A stretch of DNA of 64,000 nucleotides from Burkholderiaceae bacterium (GCA_018780645.1 JADMJJ010000021.1:22547-86546); one strand, 5' to 3'. Shown: positions 52,494-62,254, counted from the first letter of the stretch. Notes: generated from the letters alone by a model not told the origin. Numbers and translations: made by a program.

Positions 52494-52976
52494 TCAGCTC
52501 GCGCTGCGCAAGGCCTCGAAGCGGGTGCCGAATTCGCGGCGCAGCTGCTTGCGCATCTCGGCGGCGGCATGGCGCCGCTGTTCCTCCGGCGTGGACGGCT
52601 GCAAGGCCGGCACTGCCACTGGCTTGCGTTCGTCGTCCACCGCCACCATCGTGAAATAGCAGCTGTTGGCATGGCGCACGGCCTGAGAGCGGATGTTCTC
52701 GGTCAGCACCTTGATGCCCACCTCCATCGACGAGGTGCCGGTGTGGTTGACGGCGGCCATGAAGGTCACCAGCTCGCCCACATGGATGGGCTCGCGGAAC
52801 ATCACCTGATCGACCGACAGCGTCACCACATAGCGCGCCGCATAACGGCTGGCGCAGGCGTAGGCGACCTGGTCGAGGAACTTCAGAATCGTGCCGCCAT
52901 GCACATTGCCGGCGAAGTTGGCCATATCGGGTGTCATCAACACCGTCATCGTCAGCTGGTGGGCAGGCAGGTTCAC
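52494..52976 (-). CDS. Acyl-CoA thioesterase, hotdog fold (YciA/ACOT type)
   Basis: A 160-residue hotdog enzyme. NFAGNVHGGTILKFLDQVAY is the active-site segment with the catalytic Asp, and VDQVMFREPIHVGELVTF is the second conserved strand pair, as in YciA/BFIT-type thioesterases. The C-terminal ~35 residues are charged and helical. It faces the dehydrogenase operon tail to tail (6 bases between stops) and lies 11 bases downstream of the ALDH gene's stop-side neighbour on the same strand, so it may be read through from the glucarate operon. Confidence 0.9.
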   Translation of the reverse strand: MNLPAHQLTMTVLMTPDMANFAGNVHGGTILKFLDQVAYACASRYAARYVVTLSVDQVMFREPIHVGELVTFMAAVNHTGTSSMEVGIKVLTENIRSQAVRHANSCYFTMVAVDDERKPVAVPALQPSTPEEQRRHAAAEMRKQLRREFGTRFEALRSAS

Positions 52977-52987
52977 GCGTGGTTCCT

Positions 52988-54427
52988 TCAGGCCATTGTG
53001 TAGGCCGTCTTGACCACAGTGTAGAACTCGGCCGCAAACCGGCCCTGCTCGCGCGGGCCGTAGCTGGAGCCCTTGCGGCCGCCGAAGGGCACGTGATAGT
53101 CCACGCCCGCCGTGGGCAGATTCACCATCACCATGCCGGCCTGCGAATGGCGCTTGAAGTGCGTGGCGTGCTTCAGCGAGGTCGTCGCGATGCCGGCGGC
53201 CAGGCCGAAGGGCGTGTCATTGGCGAGCAGCAGGGCCTGCTCGTAGTCGCGCGCACGCAGCACGCTGACCACCGGGCCGAACACCTCCTCGCGGTTGATG
53301 CGCATCTCGGGCGTGGTGTCGGTGATCAGGGCCGGGCGCAGATAGAAGCCCGGCTGGCCCTCGGCGTTGCGCTCAATCGCTTCGCCGCCAAAGGCCAGGC
53401 GTGCGCCCTCGGCCTGGGCGATGCCCAGGTACGCCTGGTCCTGGCCGAGCTGGCTCTGATCCACCACCGGGCCGATGTCGGTGCCGGCTTTGCGGGCGTC
53501 GTCCACCTTCAAGGTCTTCATCTTCTCGATCACGGCGGCGACGAAGCGGTCATGGATGCCGTCGGTGACGATCAGCCTTGAGGAGGCCGTGCAGCGCTGG
53601 CCGGTCGAGAAGTAGCCGCTCTGCACCGCGCAGTTGACGGCCACGGACAGGTCCGCGTCATCGAGCACGATCATCGGGTTCTTGCCGCCCATCTCGAGCT
53701 GGAACTTGGCCATGCGGGCCACGCAGGCGGCGGCCACCTTCTGGCCGGTGGCCACCGAGCCGGTGAAGGTGACGGCGGCAATGCGCGGATCGTCCAGCAA
53801 GGTGGCGCCGACCTCGGAGCCTCGGCCCATCACCAGATTGAACACGCCCTGGGGCAGGCCGCTGCGCGACAGGATTTCTGCCAGTGCCCAGGCCGAGCCC
53901 GGCACCAGATCGGCCGGCTTGAAGACCACGCAATTGCCATAGGCCAGGGCCGGCGCGATCTTCCAGGCCGGAATGGCGATTGGGAAGTTCCAGGGCGTGA
54001 TGATGCCCACCACACCCAAGGCCTCACGGGTGATTTCGACACCAACGCCGGGCCGCACCGAGGGCAGGGCCTCGCCACCGGGGCGCAGCGCTTCGCCAGC
54101 GAAGAACTTGAAGATATTGCCGGCGCGGGCCACCTCGCCAATCGCCTCGGGCAGGGTCTTGCCCTCCTCGCGGGCCAGCAGATCACCGAGCTCGGCACGC
54201 CGCGCCAGGATCTCGGTGCCGACGGCGTCGAGGATGTCGAAGCGCTGTTGCGGCGTCGACAGGCTCCAGGCCGGGAAGGCGGCCTCGGCGGCGCTAATGG
54301 CCAACCGCGTCTGAGCCGCATCGGCCTGTGCGTACTCGCCGACCAGATCGCGGGTGTCGGACGGGTTGATATTGCGCGAGACGCGCGCGCCGTCCAGCCA
54401 TTCGCCGGCGATGAAATTCTTGTTCAT
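52988..54427 (-). CDS. 2-oxoglutarate semialdehyde dehydrogenase (YcbD-type aldehyde dehydrogenase)
   Basis: A 479-residue aldehyde dehydrogenase. The catalytic Cys lies in STGQRCTASS, the Glu in QLEMGGKNP, and IITPWNFPIAIPAWKIAPAL and FTGSVATG are at the cofactor site. It follows glucarate dehydratase and KDG dehydratase genes on the same strand with 12 bases spacing, the position of the last enzyme of the D-glucarate/galactarate pathway: 2,5-dioxovalerate to 2-oxoglutarate. It is only distantly similar to the other semialdehyde dehydrogenase at 42784-44331 (GQFCTNPG type). Confidence 0.9.
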   Translation of the reverse strand: MNKNFIAGEWLDGARVSRNINPSDTRDLVGEYAQADAAQTRLAISAAEAAFPAWSLSTPQQRFDILDAVGTEILARRAELGDLLAREEGKTLPEAIGEVARAGNIFKFFAGEALRPGGEALPSVRPGVGVEITREALGVVGIITPWNFPIAIPAWKIAPALAYGNCVVFKPADLVPGSAWALAEILSRSGLPQGVFNLVMGRGSEVGATLLDDPRIAAVTFTGSVATGQKVAAACVARMAKFQLEMGGKNPMIVLDDADLSVAVNCAVQSGYFSTGQRCTASSRLIVTDGIHDRFVAAVIEKMKTLKVDDARKAGTDIGPVVDQSQLGQDQAYLGIAQAEGARLAFGGEAIERNAEGQPGFYLRPALITDTTPEMRINREEVFGPVVSVLRARDYEQALLLANDTPFGLAAGIATTSLKHATHFKRHSQAGMVMVNLPTAGVDYHVPFGGRKGSSYGPREQGRFAAEFYTVVKTAYTMA

Positions 54428-54439
54428 GGGTGATGCTTT

Positions 54440-55774
54440 CTAGCGGTCAAGGGCTGGACGCTTCGGGTTGAAGGTCCAGCCGGGAATCAGGTACTGCATG
54501 GCCATGGCATCGTCGCGCGATCCAAGGCCATGCTGCAGGTACAGCTGGTGGGCTTTCTCGACCTCGACCATATCGAGCTCGACACCGAGGCCAGGCTTCT
54601 TGGGCACCTGGACATGGCCGCCGATGATCTGCAGCGGGTCCTTGGTCAGCCGCTGGCCATCCTGCCAGATCCAGTGCGTGTCCATCGCCGTGACGCGGCC
54701 CGGGGCCGCGGCGCCGACGTGCGTGAACATCGCCAGCGACACATCGAAATGGTTGTTCGAATGCGAGCCCCAGGTCAGGCCCCAGTCGCGGCAGGTCTGG
54801 GCCACGCGGACCGAACCGGCCATGGTCCAGAAATGCGGGTCGGCCAGCGGAATGTCCACGCTTTGCAGTGACAGCGCGTGAACGAGCTGGCGCCAGTCGG
54901 TGGCGACCATATTGGTGGCCGTCGGCAGGCCGGTGGCGCGGCGGAACTCGGCCATTACCTCGCGGCCGGAGAAGCCGTCCTCGGCGCCGCAGGGGTCTTC
55001 GGCATAGGCGACGACGTCGCGCATATCGCGCATCAGCCGGATCGCATCCTTCAGCAGCCAGCCGCCGTTCGGGTCCAAGGTCACGCGGGCCGTGGGGAAG
55101 CGCTCGTGCAGCGCACGCAGCGCCTCGACCTCCTCATCGCCACGCAGCACGCCACCCTTCAACTTGAAGTCGTTGAAACCGTAGCGCTCGCGGGCGGCTT
55201 CGGCCAGGCGCACCACGGCCGCCGGCGTCATCGCCTTCTCGTGGCGAACGCGGAACCAGTCGTTGTCGGCGCCGGGCTCGGCGTTGTAGGGCAGGTCGGT
55301 GGCCGCCTTGTCGCCGATGAAGAACAGATAGCCCAGCATCTCCACCGCCTCGCGCTGCTGGCCTTCGCCGAGCAGGGCCGCCACCGGCACATTGAGGTGC
55401 TGGCCCAGCAGATCCAGCAGCGCCGACTCGATCGCCGTGACCGCATGGATGGTGGTGCGCAGATCGAAGGTCTGCAGGCCCCGCCCACCCGAGTCGCGGT
55501 CGGCGAACTGCTGCTGCACCTGCTGCAGCAGCCGCTGCTGCGAACCCAGCGGCTGGCCGACGATCAGCTCGGCCGCGTCTTCCAGGGTCTGACGAATACC
55601 CTCGCCGCCGGGCACCTCGCCCACGCCGGTGCGGCCGGCGCTGTCGGTCAGTATCAACAGATTGCGGGTGAAGAAGGGACCGTGGGCGCCGCTCAGATTG
55701 AGCAGCATGCTGTCGCGGCCGGCAACGGGGATCACCCGCAGCGCGGTGATCAGCGGGGTGGAGGAGGTGCTCAT
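54440..55774 (-). CDS. gudD: Glucarate dehydratase
   Basis: A 444-residue enolase-superfamily enzyme that dehydrates D-glucarate to 5-dehydro-4-deoxy-D-glucarate. All signature sites are visible: the base motif FKLKGG (K-x-K), metal ligands in LDPNGGW and [18 protein letters not shown], and the second base His in [10 protein letters not shown]. The length matches GudD (about 446). It is encoded between the KDG dehydratase and the semialdehyde dehydrogenase, so the operon covers the whole glucarate route. Confidence 0.95.
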   Translation of the reverse strand: MSTSSTPLITALRVIPVAGRDSMLLNLSGAHGPFFTRNLLILTDSAGRTGVGEVPGGEGIRQTLEDAAELIVGQPLGSQQRLLQQVQQQFADRDSGGRGLQTFDLRTTIHAVTAIESALLDLLGQHLNVPVAALLGEGQQREAVEMLGYLFFIGDKAATDLPYNAEPGADNDWFRVRHEKAMTPAAVVRLAEAARERYGFNDFKLKGGVLRGDEEVEALRALHERFPTARVTLDPNGGWLLKDAIRLMRDMRDVVAYAEDPCGAEDGFSGREVMAEFRRATGLPTATNMVATDWRQLVHALSLQSVDIPLADPHFWTMAGSVRVAQTCRDWGLTWGSHSNNHFDVSLAMFTHVGAAAPGRVTAMDTHWIWQDGQRLTKDPLQIIGGHVQVPKKPGLGVELDMVEVEKAHQLYLQHGLGSRDDAMAMQYLIPGWTFNPKRPALDR

Positions 55775-55780
55775 GACCGG

Positions 55781-56692
55781 CTATTGTGGGCCGAGCTTGG
55801 AGATCAGGGAGCCCAATTGATCGACCTCGGCCGGCAGCAGGTCCGAAAGCGGCGGCCGCACCGAGCCGGCACTGTGGCCCACCAGGGTCGCACCGGCCTT
55901 GACGATGGACACCGCATAGCCCTCGCCCTGGTTGCGCAGCGCGATATAGGGCAGGAAGAAGTCGCGTATCAGCCGGTCGCAGGTGGCCGTGTCATCGGCG
56001 GCATGGGCGTTGTAGAAATCCATCGCGGTCTTCGGGATGAAGTTGAACACCGCCGACGAGTAGACCGGGCAGCCCATCGCCTTGTAGGCTCCGGCAAACA
56101 GCTCGGCCGTGGGCAGGCCGCCCAGATAGGCGAAACGCTCGCCCAGGGTCTGGCGGATGGCGACGAACTTCTCGATGTCGCCGACGCCATCCTTGAAGCC
56201 GATCAGGTTGGTGCAGCGCTGGGCCAGCACCTGCAGGCTGGCCGGCGTCAGCTTGCAGGCGCCGCGGTTGTAAACGATGACGCCGATCTTGACGCTCTTG
56301 CACACCGCCTCCACATGGGCGATCAGGCCGGTCTGGCTGCCCTCGGTCAGGTAGTGGGGCAGCAGAAGAATGCCCTGGGCGCCGAGGCGCTCAGCCTCCT
56401 GCGCATACTTGATGGCCAAGGTGGTGCCGCCGCCGGCACCGGCGATGATGGGGGTGCGGCCGCGGCAGGTGTCCAGCGCCACCTTGATCACCTCGCTGAA
56501 CTCGCCCGGTTCCAGCGAGAAGAACTCGCCGGTGCCGCCGGCGGCAAACAGCGCCGAGGCGCCATAGGGCTGCAGCCACTCCAGGCGCTCGGCATAGGGC
56601 TTGGGCGCGAAGTTCAGCGCGCTGTCGAAATCGGTCAGCGGGAAGGACAGCAGGCCGGCCTGCAACACGGTCTTGAGTTCTTGGGGTGACAT
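55781..56692 (-). CDS. kdgD: 5-dehydro-4-deoxyglucarate dehydratase
   Basis: A 303-residue DapA-fold enzyme converting 5-dehydro-4-deoxyglucarate to 2,5-dioxovalerate (2-oxoglutarate semialdehyde) with loss of CO2 and water. The Schiff-base Lys lies in [11 protein letters not shown], the Tyr in GVIVYNRG, and the family-typical [14 protein letters not shown] segment is present. It is the first gene of the leftward glucarate operon. A ribosome site (GGAGAT) precedes the ATG, and two palindromic operators lie upstream in the gap to the divergent Bug receptor gene. Confidence 0.95.
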   Translation of the reverse strand: MSPQELKTVLQAGLLSFPLTDFDSALNFAPKPYAERLEWLQPYGASALFAAGGTGEFFSLEPGEFSEVIKVALDTCRGRTPIIAGAGGGTTLAIKYAQEAERLGAQGILLLPHYLTEGSQTGLIAHVEAVCKSVKIGVIVYNRGACKLTPASLQVLAQRCTNLIGFKDGVGDIEKFVAIRQTLGERFAYLGGLPTAELFAGAYKAMGCPVYSSAVFNFIPKTAMDFYNAHAADDTATCDRLIRDFFLPYIALRNQGEGYAVSIVKAGATLVGHSAGSVRPPLSDLLPAEVDQLGSLISKLGPQ

Positions 56693-56751
56693 GGTCGGAT
56701 CTCCGGGGGGTGTGGGTGAGGGGCGGATGAACGGCAAGCCTGCCGCGATGT

Positions 56752-56768
56752 ATGTTGTATGTCATCGT
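56752..56768. promoter_or_regulatory. Candidate operator 1, GntR-type, glucarate locus
   Basis: The 17-mer ATGTTGTATGTCATCGT matches operator 2 at 14 of 17 positions, and is also the left part of a larger inverted repeat GTTGTA-N8-TACAAC (56754-56773). It lies 60 bases before the kdgD ATG. Confidence 0.6.
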
Positions 56769-56891
56769 ACAACTAATATTGGGTTGCCACCGTACGGGGA
56801 ATCACTGATTACGTGCCGCAGTGCAGCAATCCTGCGCGTGATTACGTGGAATCCCTAGTCACGCCGCCGGCCTATCCGATTAAAGTTTGCC

Positions 56892-56910
56892 TATGTTGTA
56901 TGACAACATA
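56892..56910. promoter_or_regulatory. Candidate operator 2, GntR-type, glucarate locus
   Basis: TATGTTGT-ATG-ACAACATA is a perfect palindrome with 8-bp arms, about 40 bases before the Bug receptor ATG. Its core TTGTATGACAA fits the short dyad sites of FadR-subgroup GntR regulators that control sugar-acid genes. The cognate regulator is not in the window. Confidence 0.7.
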
Positions 56911-56949
56911 TAACGAAGCCGTCGCTCAAAACACCCACCGGAGACATCC

Positions 56950-57927
56950 ATGCAACGCCGCTCCTTGATCACCGTTTCGCTGCTGGCCGGCCTCGCCGGC
57001 CTGTCCAACCTGGCCCTGGCTCAGGACGCCTGGCCGTCCAAGCCGATCAAGCTGATCGTGCCCTTTGCCGCCGGCGGCACCAGCGACATCCTGGGCCGAC
57101 TGCTCGGCGAGAAGCTGCAGGCGGCGCTGAAACAGACGGTCATCATCGAGAACCGCGCGGGCGCAGGCGGTGTGGTCGGGGCCGACGCGGTGGCCAAGTC
57201 GCCGCCCGATGGCTATACCCTGCTGCTGGGCACCATCGCCAGCCATGCCATCAACCCGGCGATGAAGTCCAAGATGCCCTATGACGCGAGCAAGGACTTC
57301 GCCCACGTCGCGCTGCTGGGCAGCATCTCCAATGTGCTGCTGGTCGGCACCGATCAGCCGTTCAAGTCGGTCAAGGATGTGATTGCTGCCGCCAAGGCCA
57401 AGCCGGACAGCATCGCCTTTGCCAGCGCCGGCCAGGGCAGCTCGCAACATATGTCGGGCGAGCTGTTCAAGCTGTTGGCCGGCGCCGATCTGGCCCATGT
57501 GCCCTACAAGGGCAGCGCCCCGGCGATACAGGACCTGATAGGCAACCAGATCCCCAGCAGCTTCGAGACCGTCACCGTGGCCCTGCCGCATATCCAGGCC
57601 GGCAAGGTCAGGGCGCTGGCCGTGACCTCGGCGCAACGCAGCGCGGCCCTGCCCAATGTGCCGACGATGCAGGAGGCCGGCGTGCCGGGTTTCGATGTGT
57701 CGAGCTGGCAGGCCATGTATGCGCCGGCCGGCACGCCGGCAGCCATCGTCACCCGGCTGAACAGCGAGATCGAGAAGATCCTGGCCATGCCCGAGGTGAA
57801 GGCCAGGCTGGACACGCTGGGCCTGGTCCACAACCCGCTGACGCCGGCCCAGTTCGCCGACTTCAACCGCCAGGAAATCGCCAAGTGGACGCGCGTCGCC
57901 CGCGAGGGCAAGGTGCAGCTGGACTGA
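56950..57927 (+). CDS. Tripartite tricarboxylate transporter (Bug-family) receptor
   Basis: A 325-residue periplasmic binding protein with a signal peptide ending in LALAQ. The mature start WPSKPIKLIVPFAAGGTSD, NRAGAGGVVGADAVAKSPPDGYT and HVPYKGSAPAIQDL are Bug hallmarks. It is divergent from the glucarate operon under what look like shared operators, and upstream of galactarate dehydratase, so D-glucarate, galactarate or a related aldarate is the likely ligand. TctA/TctB permeases are absent nearby. It shares the family of, but differs clearly from, the receptor at 18673-19668. Confidence 0.93.
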   Translation: MQRRSLITVSLLAGLAGLSNLALAQDAWPSKPIKLIVPFAAGGTSDILGRLLGEKLQAALKQTVIIENRAGAGGVVGADAVAKSPPDGYTLLLGTIASHAINPAMKSKMPYDASKDFAHVALLGSISNVLLVGTDQPFKSVKDVIAAAKAKPDSIAFASAGQGSSQHMSGELFKLLAGADLAHVPYKGSAPAIQDLIGNQIPSSFETVTVALPHIQAGKVRALAVTSAQRSAALPNVPTMQEAGVPGFDVSSWQAMYAPAGTPAAIVTRLNSEIEKILAMPEVKARLDTLGLVHNPLTPAQFADFNRQEIAKWTRVAREGKVQLD

Positions 57928-57968
57928 AGTGAAACTGGTGGGCACTTCACAGGGCGCCGGTGCACGGC

Positions 57969-58290
57969 AGCCTCGCTGCTTCTTGGTGGCAGAGGGGGGG
58001 GGGGGCCGGCCACGACGGGCTGAAGCTTGGGCCGGTCCCTTCGGCCCGACCTCCAGCTTCTTTATGCCCGCCGTGGCCGGCCCCCCACCCCCTCTGCGGA
58101 TGCGATGGTGGCCGCCGACCCCGCATGGTGCGCGTGCTTTGCGGATTGGCGAGCCTGCACATCCGTTGCAGCAGGGGCGAGGGTGTGCCGGTCGCAGCGG
58201 GCATCGAGAAGCCGGAGTCCGGTCCGTCCAGGGCCGGGCAAGGCTTCAGCCCGCAGCGGCCGGCGCGCCCTCGTCCCTGCCGCCTCGAGT
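57969..58290. repeat. Tandem repeat unit 1 (hairpin elements A1 and B1)
   Basis: The first of two ~320-bp imperfect direct repeats, offset by about 401 bp. It holds two large hairpins: A1 (about 57991-58095) and B1 (about 58171-58280). The core of B1 is an inverted, diverged copy of the core of A1 (GCGGGCAT..AGAAGC..GGAG to AAG.CTTCAGCCCG). No convincing gene lies within; frames on both strands are side effects of the palindromes. Confidence 0.85.
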
Positions 58291-58370
58291 TCATGTGTTG
58301 ACTGTCCCGCCCTGCGCGGTGGAGAACTGAAGTGCAGCTGATTGCCTCGCTACGCTGTGTCGATGCTTGG

Positions 58371-58688
58371 CGCCTAGTTGCTCTTTGGTGGCAAAGGGGG
58401 CAGGGGGCCGGACACGGCGGGCTGAAGCTTGGGCCGTTCCTGAACGGACCGACCTCCAGCTTCCTTATGCCCGCCGTGTCCGGCCCCCTGACCCCTCTGC
58501 GGTGTGATGGTGGCCGCCAACTCGGAACAGAGCGCGCGTCTTGCGGACTCGCGAGCCTGCACACCACGTGCAGCGGGGACGAGGGCGTGCCGGTCGCAGC
58601 GGGCATAAAGAAGCGGAGGTCCGGTCCGTCCAGGGCCGGACGATGCTTCAGCCCGCAGCGGCCGGCGCGCCCTCGTCCCTGCCGCTAC
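58371..58688. repeat. Tandem repeat unit 2 (hairpin elements A2 and B2)
   Basis: The second copy, with A2 (about 58392-58500) and B2 (about 58572-58683). Compared with unit 1, stem A keeps pairing through a two-sided change: C58010-G58076 in A1 is A58412-T58479 in A2. This supports selection or gene conversion for the hairpin. The array fills most of the 810-bp gap between the Bug receptor gene and garD. Confidence 0.85.
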
Positions 58689-58737
58689 TCAATTCGAATG
58701 CGTTGTTCGTCGCACGAAGCGCACTGGAGCCACTGAT

Positions 58738-60333
58738 ATGAGCGAGACCTCGCGACCGGCGTTGACCATACGCATGCATGGAGACGACAACGTCGCCATC
58801 GTCGCCAACGACGGCGGGCTGGCCGCCGGCACCCTGCTGCCCGCGGGCGTGCCCGGGGCCGGCATCACGCTGCGCGACAAGGTGCCGCAGGGCCACAAGG
58901 TGGCGCTGACCGACATTGCGCGAGGAGCGGTCGTGCGGCGCTACAACGTGCCCATAGGCTATGCGCTGAAAGACATCCCGGCCGGCAGCTGGGTGCATGA
59001 GCGCCTGCTGCAGATGCCGGCGGCCCGCGCGCTGGAGGGGCTGCCTATTGCCTCGTTTGCCACCGTGCGCCCGCCCGAGCTGGCGCCGCTGCAGGGCTAT
59101 ACCTTCGAGGGTTATCGCAATGCCGACGGCTCGGTCGGTACCCGCAACATCCTGGCCATCACGACCACCGTGCAATGCGTGGCCGGCGTCGTGGCCCAGG
59201 CGGTGGCCCGCATCAAGAGCGAACTGCTGCCGAGCTACCCGAACGTTGATGACGTGATCGGGCTGGAGCACAGCTACGGCTGCGGCGTGGCCATCGACGC
59301 GCCCGATGCGGTGATACCGATACGCACCCTGAAGAACATCTCGCTGAACCCGAACTTCGGTGGCGAGGTGATGGTGGTCAGCCTCGGTTGCGAGAAGCTG
59401 CAGCCCGACCGCCTGCTGCCGCCGGGGTCATTCCCCATCAGCGATGAGCGCGACCCGGCGCTAGGCCCGGAGACGGTGTGCCTGCAGGCCGACCACCATG
59501 TCGGCTTCATGTCCATGCTGGACGACATCCTGCAAAGCGCCAGGCCCCATCTGGCGCGGCTCAATGCGCGCCGCCGCGAAACGATACCGGCCAGCGAGCT
59601 GGTGGTCGGCGTGCAGTGCGGCGGCAGCGATGCGTTCTCGGGCGTCACCGCCAACCCGGCCGTGGGCTATTGCGCCGACCTGCTGGTGCGAGCTGGCGCC
59701 ACCGTGATGTTCAGCGAGAACACTGAGGTGCGTGACGCCGTCGAGCAACTGACCAGCCGCGCCGCCACCCCCGAGGTGGCCGAGGCCATCATCCGCGAGC
59801 TGGGCTGGTACGACCGCTACCTCGACCGTGGCCGCGTCGACCGCTCGGCCAACACCACACCCGGCAACAAGGCCGGCGGCCTGTCCAATATCGCCGAGAA
59901 GGCGATGGGCTCCATCATCAAGAGCGGCACGTCGGCGATCTCGCATGTGCTCGCGCCCGGCGAAAAGCTCAAAGCCACGCAGCGCGGCCTCGTCTATGCC
60001 GCCACGCCCGCCAGCGACTTCATCTGCGGCACCCTGCAGCTGGCCGCCGGCATGAATCTGCACGTTTTCACCACCGGCCGCGGCACGCCCTATGGCCTGG
60101 CCGAATGCCCTGTCATCAAGGTGGCCACGCGCAGCGACCTGGCCCGCCGCTGGCACGACCTGATGGACGTCAACGCCGGCAAGGTGGCCGACGGCGAGGC
60201 CAGCATCGAAGACCTGGGCTGGGAGCTGTTCCGCCTGATGCTGGACGTGGCCAGCGGCCGCAGAAAGACCTGGGCGGAGCATTGGAAGTTGCACAACTCG
60301 TTGGTGCTGTTCAATCCGGCGCCGGTGACTTGA
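58738..60333 (+). CDS. garD: Galactarate dehydratase
   Basis: A 531-residue UxaA/GarD-family enzyme that dehydrates galactarate (meso-galactaric acid) to 5-dehydro-4-deoxy-glucarate, the same intermediate as GudD makes. The N-terminal SAF-like domain (about 1-100) has [13 protein letters not shown]. The main part has [47 protein letters not shown] and [20 protein letters not shown], typical of galactarate/altronate dehydratases. Length is close to E. coli GarD (523). The ATG at 58738 is preceded by CTGGAG. It lies downstream of the Bug receptor but after an 810-bp repeat array, so it may have its own promoter. Confidence 0.94.
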   Translation: MSETSRPALTIRMHGDDNVAIVANDGGLAAGTLLPAGVPGAGITLRDKVPQGHKVALTDIARGAVVRRYNVPIGYALKDIPAGSWVHERLLQMPAARALEGLPIASFATVRPPELAPLQGYTFEGYRNADGSVGTRNILAITTTVQCVAGVVAQAVARIKSELLPSYPNVDDVIGLEHSYGCGVAIDAPDAVIPIRTLKNISLNPNFGGEVMVVSLGCEKLQPDRLLPPGSFPISDERDPALGPETVCLQADHHVGFMSMLDDILQSARPHLARLNARRRETIPASELVVGVQCGGSDAFSGVTANPAVGYCADLLVRAGATVMFSENTEVRDAVEQLTSRAATPEVAEAIIRELGWYDRYLDRGRVDRSANTTPGNKAGGLSNIAEKAMGSIIKSGTSAISHVLAPGEKLKATQRGLVYAATPASDFICGTLQLAAGMNLHVFTTGRGTPYGLAECPVIKVATRSDLARRWHDLMDVNAGKVADGEASIEDLGWELFRLMLDVASGRRKTWAEHWKLHNSLVLFNPAPVT

Positions 60334-60396
60334 GTTCGCTGGTCTGACTCACGCCAACTCGCCTCCAGGAAAGCCGGGGGGCTCACTCCACAGTGC

Positions 60397-61527
60397 GTGG
60401 TAGTCTGCCTGGCAGTAGCGCCGCTGGTGGCGTACGTCGGTCTTGACACCAAACTGTCGATGATGAATCTGGATGCTGCTGTCGCCTCCCTGGTACTCGG
60501 GTCTGTCCTGCTTTGGGTGGCGCTGTTGGCGCGTCGTTGGTCTGCGCAGAGGCAGGAACTGATCCGTGCCTCGAGGTTGAGTAGCTTTTTGCGCACGCTT
60601 TCGCATGCCAATCGCATGATCCTGCGGGCGCAGTCCGACGCAGAGCTGTGGCGAGAAGCCTGCGACATCTGCGTCGACACCGGAAAGTCCGTGCTCGCCT
60701 GCGTCTATGTCCTGGACGGCATGTTGGTTCACCGGGTGGCCAGTGCCGGGCCGGCCTCCAAGTTGCTGGAGAACGTGCCACCAACACTGGACATGAATAT
60801 CCCTGAGTTGCGTGGGTCCTACACCGCGCAAGTGCTGTTTGACGGCGTTCGGCTCGTCAGCAATGACTATGTTTTGGACCCCCGGGCCGGGCGATGGCGG
60901 GAGGAGGCGGTCAAGCAAGGCGTTCGTGCGATCGCCTGGATTCCGTTGAGGCGCGCCGGCAGTGTGGTGGCAGCGTTGATGCTTTGCGCAGACCAGCGGG
61001 ACTATTTCGACGCCGAACTGCTGCAGTCGCTTGACGAGCTTGGGGAGGACTTGTCCCTCGCCCTGGACAGCATTGAACGAAACAGGGAGCGACTTGCTGC
61101 CCAGGTTCAGGTCGAAGCCGGGCTTGACCGTTTTCGCACGCTGTTCAACTCCGCGCCGGTGCCGATGGCCATTCTCTCGATCGGCGAGCGGCGATTGCTG
61201 GAAGTCAATGACGCGCTATGCAGTTGGTACGGCATGGACCGGTCCGACATCATCGGCAGCGTTCCCGCTGCTCATGCCCACGGTCTTGTGCCGGAGGACA
61301 GGGAGCAGTTCTTCAGGACCTTGAGCACCGACGGCAAGGTCAGCAATCTGCTGCTCAGGGTGCGGGATGCGCATGGCATTGAGCATCAGGAAATTTTCAA
61401 TGCGAAGCCCATCGAGTATCTGGGGCAGGCTTGTTGTCTGGTGACTTCCGTCAACATGCAGTGGATCGATGGCCGATGCGGCGAGGGCGCCCAGAGCAAT
61501 GCACCCAACTTGCCCGGGCTGAGCTGA
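60397..61527 (+). CDS. GAF-PAS sensory protein lacking an output domain, probably truncated
   Basis: A 376-residue frame with no good start codon. It is open from the garD stop; GTG at 60397 is used here, and ATG codons occur at 60460 and 60463. A hydrophobic helix (about 30-45, AVASLVLGSVLLWVALL) precedes a GAF domain (about 65-225) and a PAS domain (about 245-355; LFNSAPVPMAILSIGERRLLE). In such Burkholderiales proteins GGDEF/EAL or kinase domains usually follow, but the frame stops ~20 residues after the PAS. The odd start and missing output suggest a fragment of a larger membrane sensor. It lies between garD and a duplicated garD fragment. Base composition is a little lower in GC than garD. 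Confidence 0.7.
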   Translation: MVVCLAVAPLVAYVGLDTKLSMMNLDAAVASLVLGSVLLWVALLARRWSAQRQELIRASRLSSFLRTLSHANRMILRAQSDAELWREACDICVDTGKSVLACVYVLDGMLVHRVASAGPASKLLENVPPTLDMNIPELRGSYTAQVLFDGVRLVSNDYVLDPRAGRWREEAVKQGVRAIAWIPLRRAGSVVAALMLCADQRDYFDAELLQSLDELGEDLSLALDSIERNRERLAAQVQVEAGLDRFRTLFNSAPVPMAILSIGERRLLEVNDALCSWYGMDRSDIIGSVPAAHAHGLVPEDREQFFRTLSTDGKVSNLLLRVRDAHGIEHQEIFNAKPIEYLGQACCLVTSVNMQWIDGRCGEGAQSNAPNLPGLS

Positions 61528-61692
61528 GCTGCGAGGACTCTTCGCATGGAGAGGCCTTGAGTCGCTGGCAGGCTGGTGTCCATTCCGGCCTATTGCTGGC
61601 TCGTGCTGATGCTGTGCATGAGTTACCGCAGGCATCGGGTCGTCAGACTTGCGGCCGCACAACCCGCCACTGCGTGGGATGACCGTTGGGCC

Positions 61693-62154
61693 TCAGGAAC
61701 CTGGCTTTCGCGAGGTCTCATTGTTCCCTTGCCAGGCCGAAGCGCTCCACGCTGGCGCGGCCTCAGCGATCAGTTCGAGAATTTCGGGCGGCAGGTCTGC
61801 CGAGCCCGTCAGTTGGCGAACCTCAAGGATGTCGTCCGCCCCAAAGCCGGACGGCGCGCGCAGAGCCCATTGAATCGCCTCGTCAAGCGGGCCTACTTCG
61901 AGGAGGTAGAAGCCGCCGACCAACTCCTTCGACTCTGCGAAGGGGCCGTCCACGACGTAGCGCTTGCCATCGGCCACCGCGATGCGGGCGCCTGGCGCTG
62001 CGGGGTTGAGACCCTCGGAGGCCACCAGCACGCCGGCCTGATGCATCTCTTCGTTGAAGCGCATGTACGCCTTGAAGAGTTCCGCATCGAAGTCTGACGG
62101 TTGTTGGGTTGACTTCGTCTCCGTACTCGGCTGCGCCGTGATGATGAACCGCAT
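61693..62154 (-). CDS. YciI/DGPF-domain family protein
   Basis: A 153-residue small protein of the YCII-related (DGPF) family. It has MRFIITAQPSTETK at the start and the family motif VDGPFAESKELVGGFYLLE. Function is unknown; some relatives are encoded beside ECF sigma factors, but none is here. A ribosome site (GGAGAG) precedes the ATG. It is a single gene in a region showing signs of rearrangement. Confidence 0.9.
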   Translation of the reverse strand: MRFIITAQPSTETKSTQQPSDFDAELFKAYMRFNEEMHQAGVLVASEGLNPAAPGARIAVADGKRYVVDGPFAESKELVGGFYLLEVGPLDEAIQWALRAPSGFGADDILEVRQLTGSADLPPEILELIAEAAPAWSASAWQGNNETSRKPGS

Positions 62155-62254
62155 GGTCTGCTCTCCAAATGTGGGTGGGTCCCGGTGATGCTACGACGAG
62201 CGAGGGCCGGGAAGATCGACAGGTCCGCTGCATCCAAAGGAGTCGGCATGTCCT

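Noticed and set aside
57947..58606. Several 100-220-codon frames on both strands inside the palindrome array
   Set aside because: They contain the repeated hairpins (Pro/Gly/Arg-rich, mirrored on both strands) and no start context; the array is better read as non-coding repeats.
57969..58688. CRISPR array
   Set aside because: Only two long units, each with large internal palindromes; no short regular repeats or unique equal-length spacers, and no cas genes.
61528..61692. Small genes or GGDEF remnant after the GAF-PAS frame
   Set aside because: Frames are short and show no diguanylate-cyclase motif in any phase that I could see.
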